Positions 9,336 through 17,303 of a DNA stretch of 64,000 nucleotides are shown one piece after another. The DNA lies in the NCBI RefSeq assembly GCF_014205165.1, contig NZ_JACHMZ010000001.1, positions 2,192,501-2,256,500 of the forward strand. The letters are read 5' to 3'. The position numbers and the translations under genes were made by a program. A model generated the notes under the pieces. It was not told the origin of the DNA. It did not search any database and saw nothing but the letters and a program-made list of their open reading frames with translations. Positions within the stretch are counted from its first letter, which is position 1, and each line of letters begins with the position of its first letter. This DNA is from Micromonospora carbonacea (GTDB lineage: Bacteria; Actinomycetota; Actinomycetes; Mycobacteriales; Micromonosporaceae).

Positions 9336-11093
9336 GTGCTGGAAGAGCTGCGCATCACCGGACTGGGCGTCATCGAGGACACCACGCTGCCGTTGGCCGG
9401 CGGGATGAACGTCATCACCGGCGAGACCGGTGCGGGCAAGACGATGGTGGTGACCGGCCTGGGCCTGCTCTTCGGCGGCCGGGCCGACGCGGGCCGGGTG
9501 CGGGCCCAGCCGGGTCGGGCGGTGGTCGAGGGGCGGCTGCGGCTCGGCGGCCGGGTGGCCGCCGCCGTGCACGCCCGGGTCACCGACGCCGGTGGGGAGC
9601 CGGACGACGACGGTTCGCTGCTGCTGAGCCGCACGGTCACCGTGGAGGGTCGCTCGCGGGCGCACCTGGGCGGGCGGGGCATGCCGGTGGCGATGCTCGG
9701 CGAGGTCGGCGAGCAGGTGGTGGCGGTGCACGGCCAGTCCGACCAGTTGCGCCTGCTGCGCCCGGCCGAGCAGCGGGCGGCGCTGGACCGGTTCGCCGGC
9801 CCCGAGCACGAGAAGCTGCTCGACGCGCTGCGGGAGGCGTACGCCCGGTGGCGGGCGGTGGTCGACGATCTGGCCGACCGGCGGCGCAACGCCCGGGCGC
9901 GCCATCAGGAGGCCGACCTGCTCCGGCTGGGGCTCGACGAGATCAGCCGGGTGGATCCGCAGCCGGGCGAGGACGACGAGTTGCGGGCCGAGGCGCAGCG
10001 ACTGGAGCACGCGGAGGGGCTGCGCACGGCGGCGCAGACGGCGCACCACTGCGTCGCGGGCGGCACCGAGCCGACCGACGAGACGCCGGACGCCACGGCG
10101 CTGCTGGGGTTGGCCCGGCGCACCCTGGAGGCGCAGGCGGGCACCGATCCGGCCCTGGGTGACCTGGCGGCCCGGTTGGAGGAGGCGGCGACGCTGGTCG
10201 CGGACGTGTCGGCGGAGCTGTCGACGTACCTGGCGGCGTTGGACGCGGATCCGGCCCGGTTGCAGGTCGTCTACGAGCGGCGGGCGGCGCTGCGGGCGTT
10301 GACCCGCAAGTACGCCGACGACGTCGACGGGGTGGTGGCGTGGGCGGAGCGGGCCCGGGCGCGGCTGTCCGATCTGGACACCTCCGACGACGTGCTGGAC
10401 GAGCTGGACCGGGAGGCCGCCCGGCTGGCCGGTGAGGTGGCCGACCTGGCGGGGCGGGTGTCGGCGTCCCGGCAGGAGGCGGCGTCGCGGTTCGCCGAGC
10501 AGGTGACGGTCGAGCTGGCCGGGTTGGCGATGCCGCACGCGCGCATCGAGGTGGCGGTGCTGCCCCGGCCGGCGGGCCGGTCGGAGCCGAGCCTGGCGGT
10601 CAACGGCGTGGAGGTGGGCGTCGGCCCGGACGGCGGCGACGAGGTGGAGCTGCGCCTGCTGGCGCACCCGGGTGCCCCGTCGCTGCCGTTGCAGCGGGGC
10701 GCGTCCGGCGGTGAGCTGTCCCGGGTGATGCTCGCGATCGAGGTGGTGTTCGCGGGCTCGGGCGGCCCGCCGACCCTGGTCTTCGACGAGGTCGACGCGG
10801 GCGTGGGCGGTCAGGCGGCGGTGGAGATCGGCCGGCGGCTGGCCCGGCTGGCGCGCAGCCACCAGGTGCTGGTGGTCACCCACCTGCCGCAGGTGGCGGC
10901 GTTCGCCGACCGGCACCTGGTGGTGGCGAAGGACACGGGTGGCGCGGTGACCACCAGCGGGGTGCGGGTGGTGGAGGACACCGAGCGGGCCCGGGAGCTG
11001 GCCCGGATGCTGGCGGGTTTGCCGGATTCGGATCTGGGTATCGCTCACGCCGAGGAGCTGCTGGCCGTGGCGGCGCGCGAAAGGCGGCCCTGA
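9336..11093 (+). CDS. recN: DNA repair protein RecN
   Basis: 585 aa, GTG start. SMC-like ATPase: Walker A GETGAGKT near residue 30, a long central coiled-coil region about residues 150-370, an ABC signature SGGELSRVMLAIEVV near residue 460, and Walker B LVFDEVDAGVGG near residue 487. It acts in double-strand break repair. The first residues, MLEELRITGLGVIEDTTLPL, are typical of the family, supporting the start. The 152 bp before it hold no recognisable gene. Confidence 0.95.
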   Translation: MLEELRITGLGVIEDTTLPLAGGMNVITGETGAGKTMVVTGLGLLFGGRADAGRVRAQPGRAVVEGRLRLGGRVAAAVHARVTDAGGEPDDDGSLLLSRTVTVEGRSRAHLGGRGMPVAMLGEVGEQVVAVHGQSDQLRLLRPAEQRAALDRFAGPEHEKLLDALREAYARWRAVVDDLADRRRNARARHQEADLLRLGLDEISRVDPQPGEDDELRAEAQRLEHAEGLRTAAQTAHHCVAGGTEPTDETPDATALLGLARRTLEAQAGTDPALGDLAARLEEAATLVADVSAELSTYLAALDADPARLQVVYERRAALRALTRKYADDVDGVVAWAERARARLSDLDTSDDVLDELDREAARLAGEVADLAGRVSASRQEAASRFAEQVTVELAGLAMPHARIEVAVLPRPAGRSEPSLAVNGVEVGVGPDGGDEVELRLLAHPGAPSLPLQRGASGGELSRVMLAIEVVFAGSGGPPTLVFDEVDAGVGGQAAVEIGRRLARLARSHQVLVVTHLPQVAAFADRHLVVAKDTGGAVTTSGVRVVEDTERARELARMLAGLPDSDLGIAHAEELLAVAARERRP

Positions 11094-11204
11094 CGGCGCG
11101 TTATTGTGAGCGCACGCACACCGGCGCGCGCTCCGGTGTGCTTCCCTGGGTAGGCGGCCCTGCTCAGGCATGTCGCGACAGAAAAGCCTGCCTCACATGC
11201 CAGG

Positions 11205-12392
11205 ATGGTCACGATGCGTCTACCCACGTTGCGCCGGACCCGTAACACCGAGCCGGACACAGTCCTCGGCACCGCGCGCCTCGACCGCCGGACGAAGCGC
11301 CTGGTCGGGCGGCTGCGTCCGGGCGATGTCGCGGTGATCGACCACGTCGACCTGGACCGGGTGGCGGCCGACTCGCTGGTGGCGGTCGGCGTCGCCGCCG
11401 TGCTCAACGCGAAGCCGTCGGTCTCCGGCCGGTATCCGAACCTCGGCCCGGAGGTGCTGGTGACCGCCGGCATCCCGCTCCTGGACGACCTCGGCGAGGG
11501 GATCTTCGAGCGGGTCCGGGAGGGCGACACCGTCCGGATCGAGGGCAACACCGTGTTCGTCGGCAGCGAGCCGGTCGCGCACGGCGCGTTGCAGGACGCC
11601 GAGTCGGTGGCGAAGGCGATGGCCGACGCCCGCGAGGGGTTGTCGGTGCAGTTGGAGGCGTTCGCCGCCAACACGATGGACTATCTCAAGCAGGAGCGCG
11701 ACCTGCTCCTCGACGGCGTGGGCGTGCCGGAGATCCAGACCCAGATCCAGGGCCGGCACTGCCTGATCGTGGTGCGTGGCTACGACTACAAGGCAGACCT
11801 GGACGTGCTGCGCCCGTACATCCGGGAGTTCAAGCCGGTGCTGATCGGCGTGGACGGCGGGGCGGACGCGCTGGTCGAGGCCGGCTACACCCCCGACATG
11901 ATCATCGGGGACATGGACTCGGTGACCGACGACGTGCTGCGCTGCGGCGCCGAGGTGATCGTGCACGCCTACCCCGACGGCCGGGCCCCGGGGCTGCCCC
12001 GGGTCGCCGGGCTGGGCGTCGAGGCGATCACGTTCCCGGCGGCGGCCACCAGCGAGGACCTGGCGATGCTGCTGGCCGACGAGAAGGGCGCCTCGCTGCT
12101 GGTGGCGGTCGGCACCCACGCCACCCTGGTCGAGTTCCTGGACAAGGGCCGGGGCGGGATGGCCTCGACGTTCCTCACCCGGCTCAAGGTCGGCGGGAAG
12201 CTGGTGGACGCCAAGGGCGTGAGCCGGCTCTACCGGCAGAGCATCTCCGGTTCGTCGCTGCTGCTGCTGGTCCTGTCGGCGGTGGCGGCGATGGCCTCGG
12301 CTGTGGCGGTCTCCACCGTCGGCAAGGCGTACCTGGGCGTGGTCAGCGAATGGTGGAACAATTTCGTGTTCCAACTCGGCCAGCTCTTCTAG
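11205..12392 (+). CDS. steA: SteA-like putative cytokinetic ring protein
   Basis: 395 aa from ATG 11205; ATG 11214 is an alternative start that drops three residues. The middle resembles a thiamin-pyrophosphokinase-like fold (GVDGGADALVEAGYTPDMI, IGDMDSVTDD), and one transmembrane helix near residues 345-368 lies before the short C-terminal tail. It matches Rv1697 by position, and SteA of Corynebacterium, which with SteB is linked to cell separation and envelope resistance. SteB's counterpart follows 28 bp downstream. The C-terminal anchor and partner fit a membrane-associated division role; this is by family. Confidence 0.85.
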   Translation: MVTMRLPTLRRTRNTEPDTVLGTARLDRRTKRLVGRLRPGDVAVIDHVDLDRVAADSLVAVGVAAVLNAKPSVSGRYPNLGPEVLVTAGIPLLDDLGEGIFERVREGDTVRIEGNTVFVGSEPVAHGALQDAESVAKAMADAREGLSVQLEAFAANTMDYLKQERDLLLDGVGVPEIQTQIQGRHCLIVVRGYDYKADLDVLRPYIREFKPVLIGVDGGADALVEAGYTPDMIIGDMDSVTDDVLRCGAEVIVHAYPDGRAPGLPRVAGLGVEAITFPAAATSEDLAMLLADEKGASLLVAVGTHATLVEFLDKGRGGMASTFLTRLKVGGKLVDAKGVSRLYRQSISGSSLLLLVLSAVAAMASAVAVSTVGKAYLGVVSEWWNNFVFQLGQLF

Positions 12393-12420
12393 CTCCCCGA
12401 CCGATCAAGAGGCTGCAAGC

Positions 12421-13359
12421 GTGATCAACTTCCGCTACCACGTGGTGTCCCTGACCGCGGTCTTCCTGGCGCTGGCCATCGGCCTGGTCGTCGGCACGGC
12501 CGCCCTCAACGGCCCCGTCGCCGACTCGCTCAAGGAGCGGGTCAACGGGCTGAGCAAGGACAACCAGCAGATGCGCCAGGCGGTCAACAACATGCAGAAG
12601 GAGATCGAGCTGGAGGAGCAGTTCGCCGCCGAGGTCGCCCAGGTCCTCCTGCCGGGCAAGCTCACCGGGCGTCGCGTGCTGCTGCTCACCCTGCCCAGCG
12701 GCCGCGAGCACACCGAGGGCGTGCTCAAGATGCTCCAGCTCGGCGGTGCCCAGGTCACCGGTCGGGTCGACCTGCAGGACAAGTTCATCAACCCGGACAA
12801 CAACAACAACCTGATGGAGCTGGCCGTCACCGCGGCCCGGCCGAGCGCCCCCGCCTCGGGGCTGCCCGGCAACGGGCACGGGGTGGAGACGTCCAGCGCC
12901 CTGCTGGCCAGCGTGCTGCTCGACCGCGCCGACGGCGCGTCCCCGGCCACGGAGGCCGACCGCCGGGCGGTGCTGGCGTCGTACAGCAACGCCGGATACC
13001 TGACGACCGACGAGAAGGTGACCGGGCCCGCCGAGGCGGTGGTGCTGGTCAGCGGCCAGCCGTACGTGGACAAGGACTCCGCGAAGAAGGACGAGTCGGT
13101 GGTCAAGGTCGCCGAGCAGTTCGACCGGACGGGGGCGATCGTGGTGGCCGGCAACGGCTCGGCCGGCGGCAACGTCGTCTCGGTCGTCCGGGGCGACCCG
13201 GTGCTGTCGCAGACCATCTCCACCGTCGACGACGCCAACACCACCCAGGGGCAGCTGGTCACCACCCTCGCCCTGGTGCAGCAGCTCGTGGAGAAGAAGG
13301 CCGGCCAGTACGGCGTGGGCGACAACGCGTCCGCGCTGCTGCCTAGACTGCCCCAGTGA
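12421..13359 (+). CDS. steB: SteB/MctB family membrane protein ('copper transporter' family)
   Basis: 312 aa, GTG start. It begins INFRYHVVSLTAVFLALAIG, a membrane anchor, followed by a coiled coil (residues about 40-80, KERVNGLSKDNQQMRQAV) and an extracytoplasmic domain. The M. tuberculosis relative Rv1698 was named MctB (mycobacterial copper transport), while the corynebacterial relative SteB pairs with SteA in cytokinesis. Adjacent steA favours the division role here. Sequence alone does not decide between them. Confidence 0.85.
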   Translation: MINFRYHVVSLTAVFLALAIGLVVGTAALNGPVADSLKERVNGLSKDNQQMRQAVNNMQKEIELEEQFAAEVAQVLLPGKLTGRRVLLLTLPSGREHTEGVLKMLQLGGAQVTGRVDLQDKFINPDNNNNLMELAVTAARPSAPASGLPGNGHGVETSSALLASVLLDRADGASPATEADRRAVLASYSNAGYLTTDEKVTGPAEAVVLVSGQPYVDKDSAKKDESVVKVAEQFDRTGAIVVAGNGSAGGNVVSVVRGDPVLSQTISTVDDANTTQGQLVTTLALVQQLVEKKAGQYGVGDNASALLPRLPQ

Positions 13360-13426
13360 GCGAACGACGTACCCGGGTGTCCGACCCTTCCCGCCGTGCG
13401 TGCGGCGTACCGAACGGGGTGACCGC

Positions 13427-14293
13427 GTGAGCCTGCTGGGCCGCCTGCTGATCGCCGGCGCCGGTGCCGCCGCCGCCCGCTACGCGCTGCGCGAGGTGCG
13501 CACCTCCCCGGCCGCCCCGGCGCTGGAGCGCACCAACTTCCGGGGCCGCGCCGTCACCCTCGCCGCCGGGCCGGCGCTCGCCGCCGGCGCCGCCGCGGCC
13601 GGGGCGTTCGGCGCGGCCAGCGCCCCCGCCGGCGTCGCCGCGCTGGTGGCCGGCGTGGGCGGGGGAGCGGTCGGGGTCTACGACGACGTGGTGGGGGCCC
13701 GGCCCGAGCAGAAGGCCGCCAAGGGCTTCGCCGGGCACCTCGCCGCGCTGCGCGAGGGCCGGGTCACCGCCGGGCTGGTCAAGATCGTCGGGGTGGGCGC
13801 GGCGGGCCTGGCCGCGTCGGCGCTGCTCGCCGCCGACCGGTCCGTCGCCGCCCACCCCCGCCGCGGGCGGCTCGGCGCGGTGGGCCGCACCGCCGACGTG
13901 CTCCTCGGCGCGGGGGTGATCGCCGGCACCGCCAACCTGCTCAACCTGCTGGACCTGCGGCCCGGGCGGGCGCTGAAGTCCGCGCTGCTGCTCGGCGTGC
14001 CGCTGACCGGGGGCCCGCACGGCGGGATCGCCGCCGGGGCGGTGGGCGCCGCCGCCGGCCTGCTCCCCGACGACCTCGACGAGCAGGTGATGGTCGGCGA
14101 CGGCGGGGCCAACGCGATCGGCGCGGTGCTCGGGGTGGCCCTCGCCGCCCGCACCGGGCCGCTGGGCCGGGCCGGCCTGCTCGCCGTGCTCGCCGGGCTC
14201 ACCGCCGCCAGCGAGAAGGTCAGCTTCACCCAGGTCATCCAGGCCACCCCGGGCCTGCGTGAGCTGGACGCGCTGGGCCGGCGCACCGACTGA
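13427..14293 (+). CDS. Divergent MraY/WecA-type phosphoglycosyl transferase
   Basis: 288 aa from GTG 13427; an upstream in-frame start at 13400 is less likely. Strongly hydrophobic with about eight membrane segments. It keeps three marks of the polyprenyl-phosphate sugar-1-phosphate transferase superfamily: the aspartate pair in GVYDDVVG (residue 85) followed by KG..GH, the block NLLNLLDLRPGRALK near residue 170, and MVGDGGANAIG near residue 221. It is shorter than MraY (about 360 aa). Predicted to load a sugar phosphate on undecaprenyl phosphate at the inner face of the membrane; it lies beside a flippase and a glycosyltransferase. Substrate unknown. Confidence 0.75.
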   Translation: MSLLGRLLIAGAGAAAARYALREVRTSPAAPALERTNFRGRAVTLAAGPALAAGAAAAGAFGAASAPAGVAALVAGVGGGAVGVYDDVVGARPEQKAAKGFAGHLAALREGRVTAGLVKIVGVGAAGLAASALLAADRSVAAHPRRGRLGAVGRTADVLLGAGVIAGTANLLNLLDLRPGRALKSALLLGVPLTGGPHGGIAAGAVGAAAGLLPDDLDEQVMVGDGGANAIGAVLGVALAARTGPLGRAGLLAVLAGLTAASEKVSFTQVIQATPGLRELDALGRRTD

Positions 14294-14386
14294 CGTGACG
14301 CCCGGCCCTCATGAGCCCGGCGCTGCCGACGCGGCCACCGGCCGACGTGCGGGCCGCCGCGACCGACGGGAAGGCCACCTGCTGAC

Positions 14387-16084
14387 GTGAAGACCCCGGC
14401 ACCCCTCGCCGGCGCCGGCCGGGTGGCCGGGGCGGCCGCCCTCATCGCGGTGCTCACCGTGGTCGCCCGGCTCGCCGGCTTCGGCCGCACCGCCGTGTTC
14501 ACCTGGGTGGTGGAGCGCAGCGACCTCGGCGGCATGTACGTGGTCGCCAACATCGCGCCGAACATCATCTTCGAGATCGTGGCCGGTGGGGCGCTGGCCA
14601 GCCTGGTGGTGCCGCTGCTGGCCGGTCCGGTCGCGGCGGGCGACCGGCGGGCCGTCGGCGCGACCACCGGCGCCCTGCTGACCTGGACGCTGACCCTGCT
14701 GGTGCCCCTCGCGGCGCTGGTTGCGCTGCTGGCCGGGCCGATCGTCGAGGCGCTCAGCTCCGGCCGCAGCCCCGCCGAGCTGGCCGCCGGGGCGCGCATG
14801 CTGCGGATCTTCGCCCCCCAGCTGCCGCTCTACGGCATCGGGATCGTGCTCACCGGCGTCCTCCAGGCGCACCGCCGGTTCGCCTGGCCCGTGATCGCCC
14901 CGCTGCTGTCCAGCCTCACCGTGATCGTGGTCTACCTGACCTTCGCCGGCGTCGAGGGCCGGGGGGCCAGCATCGCCGGGGTGAGCCGGGGCGGCGAGCT
15001 GATCCTCACCGGCGGCACCACCCTCGGCGTGGTCGTGCTGTCGCTGTCGCTGCTGATCCCGCTGCGCCGGCTCGGCCTGCGGCTGCGTTTCGGGTACGCG
15101 TTCGACGCCGACGCCCGCGCCCGGGTCGGCGGGCTCGCGGCGGCCGGGGCGGTCACCGTCGCCGCCCAGCAGCTCGCCCTCGCCGTGGTCGTCAAGAGCG
15201 CCTCCGGCGGCCCCACCGGCTCCCCGCAGGTGTTCAACCTCGCCCAGACGATGTACCTGCTGCCCTGGGCGGTGCTCGCCGTGCCGCTCGCCGTCGCCGC
15301 GTACCCGACCCTCGCGGCCGCGTCGGCGGCCGGCGACGAACGGGCGTACCGGGGCACCCTCGCCGCCACGACCCGGGGGGTGCTGCTGTTCAGCTGCCTC
15401 GGCGCGGCGGCCCTCGCCGGCACCGCCGCCCCCGTCGCCGCCTTCTTCTACCCCGACGACCCGGCCCCGGTGGCCGCCGCGATCGCCGGCTTCGCCCCCG
15501 GCCTGCTCGGCTACGGGCTGTTCGCGGTGCTCTCCCGCGCCCTCTACGCCCGGGGCGACACCCGGCCGGCCACGGTGGCCATCACCGCCGGCTGGCTGGC
15601 CGTGCCGCTGGCCGTCGCCCCCCTCGCCGCGCTGCTGCCCCGCGCCGACCGGGTGCTCGCGGTGACCCTGGCCAACTCCGCCGGCATGCTGCTGCTCGGC
15701 GTCCTGCTGCTCGTCGCGGCGCGCCGCGCGGCCGGGCCCGCCGCGCTGGCCGGGACGGCCCGCGCGGGCGCGGCGGGGCTGCTCGGCGGGGCACTCGCCG
15801 CGCTCGCCGGGGCGGCCACCGCGCATGCCCTGGCCGGGGCCGGGGCCGGCACCCCGACGACACTCGCGGCCCTCGTGCAGGGCATGCTGTCAGCAGCCGT
15901 GGTCGGGGTGGCGTTCCTCGCCGTGGCGTACCTGGCCGACCGGCGGGACGTGCGGCCGCTGCTCGCCGCCGTGGGCCGCCGGCTGCCCGGTGCGCTCCGG
16001 CGCGGCGGACGCCCCGGCGGGCCTCGGCAGGGGGACGTGGTCGGTCCGGAACGGGGCGACGGGAAGGAGACGGTGTCCGGGTGA
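14387..16084 (+). CDS. MurJ/MviN-like lipid flippase
   Basis: 565 aa, GTG start. About 14 hydrophobic segments fill residues 10-530, in the MOP-superfamily layout. Family-type stretches include ARLAGFGRTAVFTWVV near the start and MYVVANIAPNIIFEIVAGGA in the first helices. The C-terminal 30 residues are Arg/Gly-rich and cytoplasmic. MurJ flips lipid II; actinobacteria often have several MurJ-like copies. Here the neighbours (MraY-like transferase before, GT4 after) suggest export of another lipid-linked saccharide, which is inference. Confidence 0.8.
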   Translation: MKTPAPLAGAGRVAGAAALIAVLTVVARLAGFGRTAVFTWVVERSDLGGMYVVANIAPNIIFEIVAGGALASLVVPLLAGPVAAGDRRAVGATTGALLTWTLTLLVPLAALVALLAGPIVEALSSGRSPAELAAGARMLRIFAPQLPLYGIGIVLTGVLQAHRRFAWPVIAPLLSSLTVIVVYLTFAGVEGRGASIAGVSRGGELILTGGTTLGVVVLSLSLLIPLRRLGLRLRFGYAFDADARARVGGLAAAGAVTVAAQQLALAVVVKSASGGPTGSPQVFNLAQTMYLLPWAVLAVPLAVAAYPTLAAASAAGDERAYRGTLAATTRGVLLFSCLGAAALAGTAAPVAAFFYPDDPAPVAAAIAGFAPGLLGYGLFAVLSRALYARGDTRPATVAITAGWLAVPLAVAPLAALLPRADRVLAVTLANSAGMLLLGVLLLVAARRAAGPAALAGTARAGAAGLLGGALAALAGAATAHALAGAGAGTPTTLAALVQGMLSAAVVGVAFLAVAYLADRRDVRPLLAAVGRRLPGALRRGGRPGGPRQGDVVGPERGDGKETVSG

Positions 16085-16136
16085 GCGGGACGACGGGCGG
16101 CCGACCGGGGGTGGCGGTGGACCGGGGGTGGTCGCG

Positions 16137-17303
16137 GTGACGGGCGCGACACCGGCCGTCGGCGGGCACGGCACCGTGGCGCTGCTGCTCGCCTCCAGCA
16201 CCGGCGGCGTCGGTCAGCACGTCCGCTCCGTCGCCCGGGGCCTCGCCGCCGCGGGCGCGCCGGTGCTGGTCTGCGGGCCGGCGGCCACCGAGGAGCAGTT
16301 CGACTTCACCGGCGCGGGGGCCCGCTTCCAGCCGGTCGAGATCCCGGCCAGCCCGACACCCGCCGACGCCCGGGCCGTCGCCGCGCTGCGCCGCGCGCTG
16401 GCCGCCGAACCGGTCGCCGTCGTGCACGCGCACGGCCTGCGCGCCGGGCTCGTCGCCGTCCTGGCCCGGCCGGCGGCCCCGCTCGTGGTCACCTGGCACA
16501 ACGCGGTGCTCGCCCGGGGGTTGCGCGGCGGGTTGTCCCGACTCGCCGAGCGGGTCGTCGCCCGGGGCGCGCGGGTCGCCCTCGGCGCCAGCGCCGACCT
16601 GGTCGAGCGCGCCGCCGCCCTCGGGGCCGCCGACGCCCGGCTGGCCCCGGTCGCTGCGCCGGCGCTGCCCGCGCCGCGTCGCCGCCGGGCCGCCGTCCGC
16701 GCCGAGTTCGCGGTCGCCGCCGGCCAGCCGCTGATCCTCTCCGTGGGCCGGCTGCACCCCCAGAAGCGGTACGACGTGCTGGTCGACGCCGCCGCCCGGT
16801 GGCGCGGCCGGACCCCGCCGCCGGTCGTGGTGATCGCCGGCAGCGGCCCGGCATACCTGCCCCTCGCCGCCCGGATCTCCGCCGCCCGCGCCCCGGTCAC
16901 CCTGCTCGGGCACCGCACCGACGTGGCCGACCTGCTCGCCGGGGCGGACCTGGCCGTGGTGACCAGCGACTGGGAGGCCCGCCAGCTGTTCGCGCAGGAG
17001 GCGCTGCGGGCCGGCGTACCGCTGGTGGCGACCGCCGTCGGCGGCCTGCCGGAGCTGGTCGGCGACGCCGCGGCGCTGGTGCCCCCGGGTGACGTCGACG
17101 CGGTCGACGCGGCCGTGCGCGCGCTCCTCGACGACGACGACCGGCGGGCCGAGCTGGGCCGGCGCGGCGCCGCGCGGGCGGCGACGTGGCCCACCGAGGC
17201 GGACACCGTCGCCCAGCTTGCCGCGCTCTACGCGGAGCTGGCCGGCGACACCAGCGGCCCGGCCGCCCCCGGCGCGGACACCCCGTCGACGGGACGCCGG
17301 TGA
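16137..17303 (+). CDS. GT4 family glycosyltransferase
   Basis: 388 aa from GTG 16137 (GTG 16128 also possible). GT-B fold: the N-terminal half begins HGTVALLLASSTGGVGQHVR with the glycine-rich loop, and VVHAHGLRAGLVA near residue 100. The C-terminal half has LILSVGRLHPQKRYDVLVDA and the nucleotide-sugar pocket SDWEARQLFAQEALRAGVP, matching the EX7E pattern of GT4. Predicted cytoplasmic transfer of a sugar to a lipid-linked acceptor. Its stop overlaps the next ATG by one base. Confidence 0.85.
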   Translation: MTGATPAVGGHGTVALLLASSTGGVGQHVRSVARGLAAAGAPVLVCGPAATEEQFDFTGAGARFQPVEIPASPTPADARAVAALRRALAAEPVAVVHAHGLRAGLVAVLARPAAPLVVTWHNAVLARGLRGGLSRLAERVVARGARVALGASADLVERAAALGAADARLAPVAAPALPAPRRRRAAVRAEFAVAAGQPLILSVGRLHPQKRYDVLVDAAARWRGRTPPPVVVIAGSGPAYLPLAARISAARAPVTLLGHRTDVADLLAGADLAVVTSDWEARQLFAQEALRAGVPLVATAVGGLPELVGDAAALVPPGDVDAVDAAVRALLDDDDRRAELGRRGAARAATWPTEADTVAQLAALYAELAGDTSGPAAPGADTPSTGRR

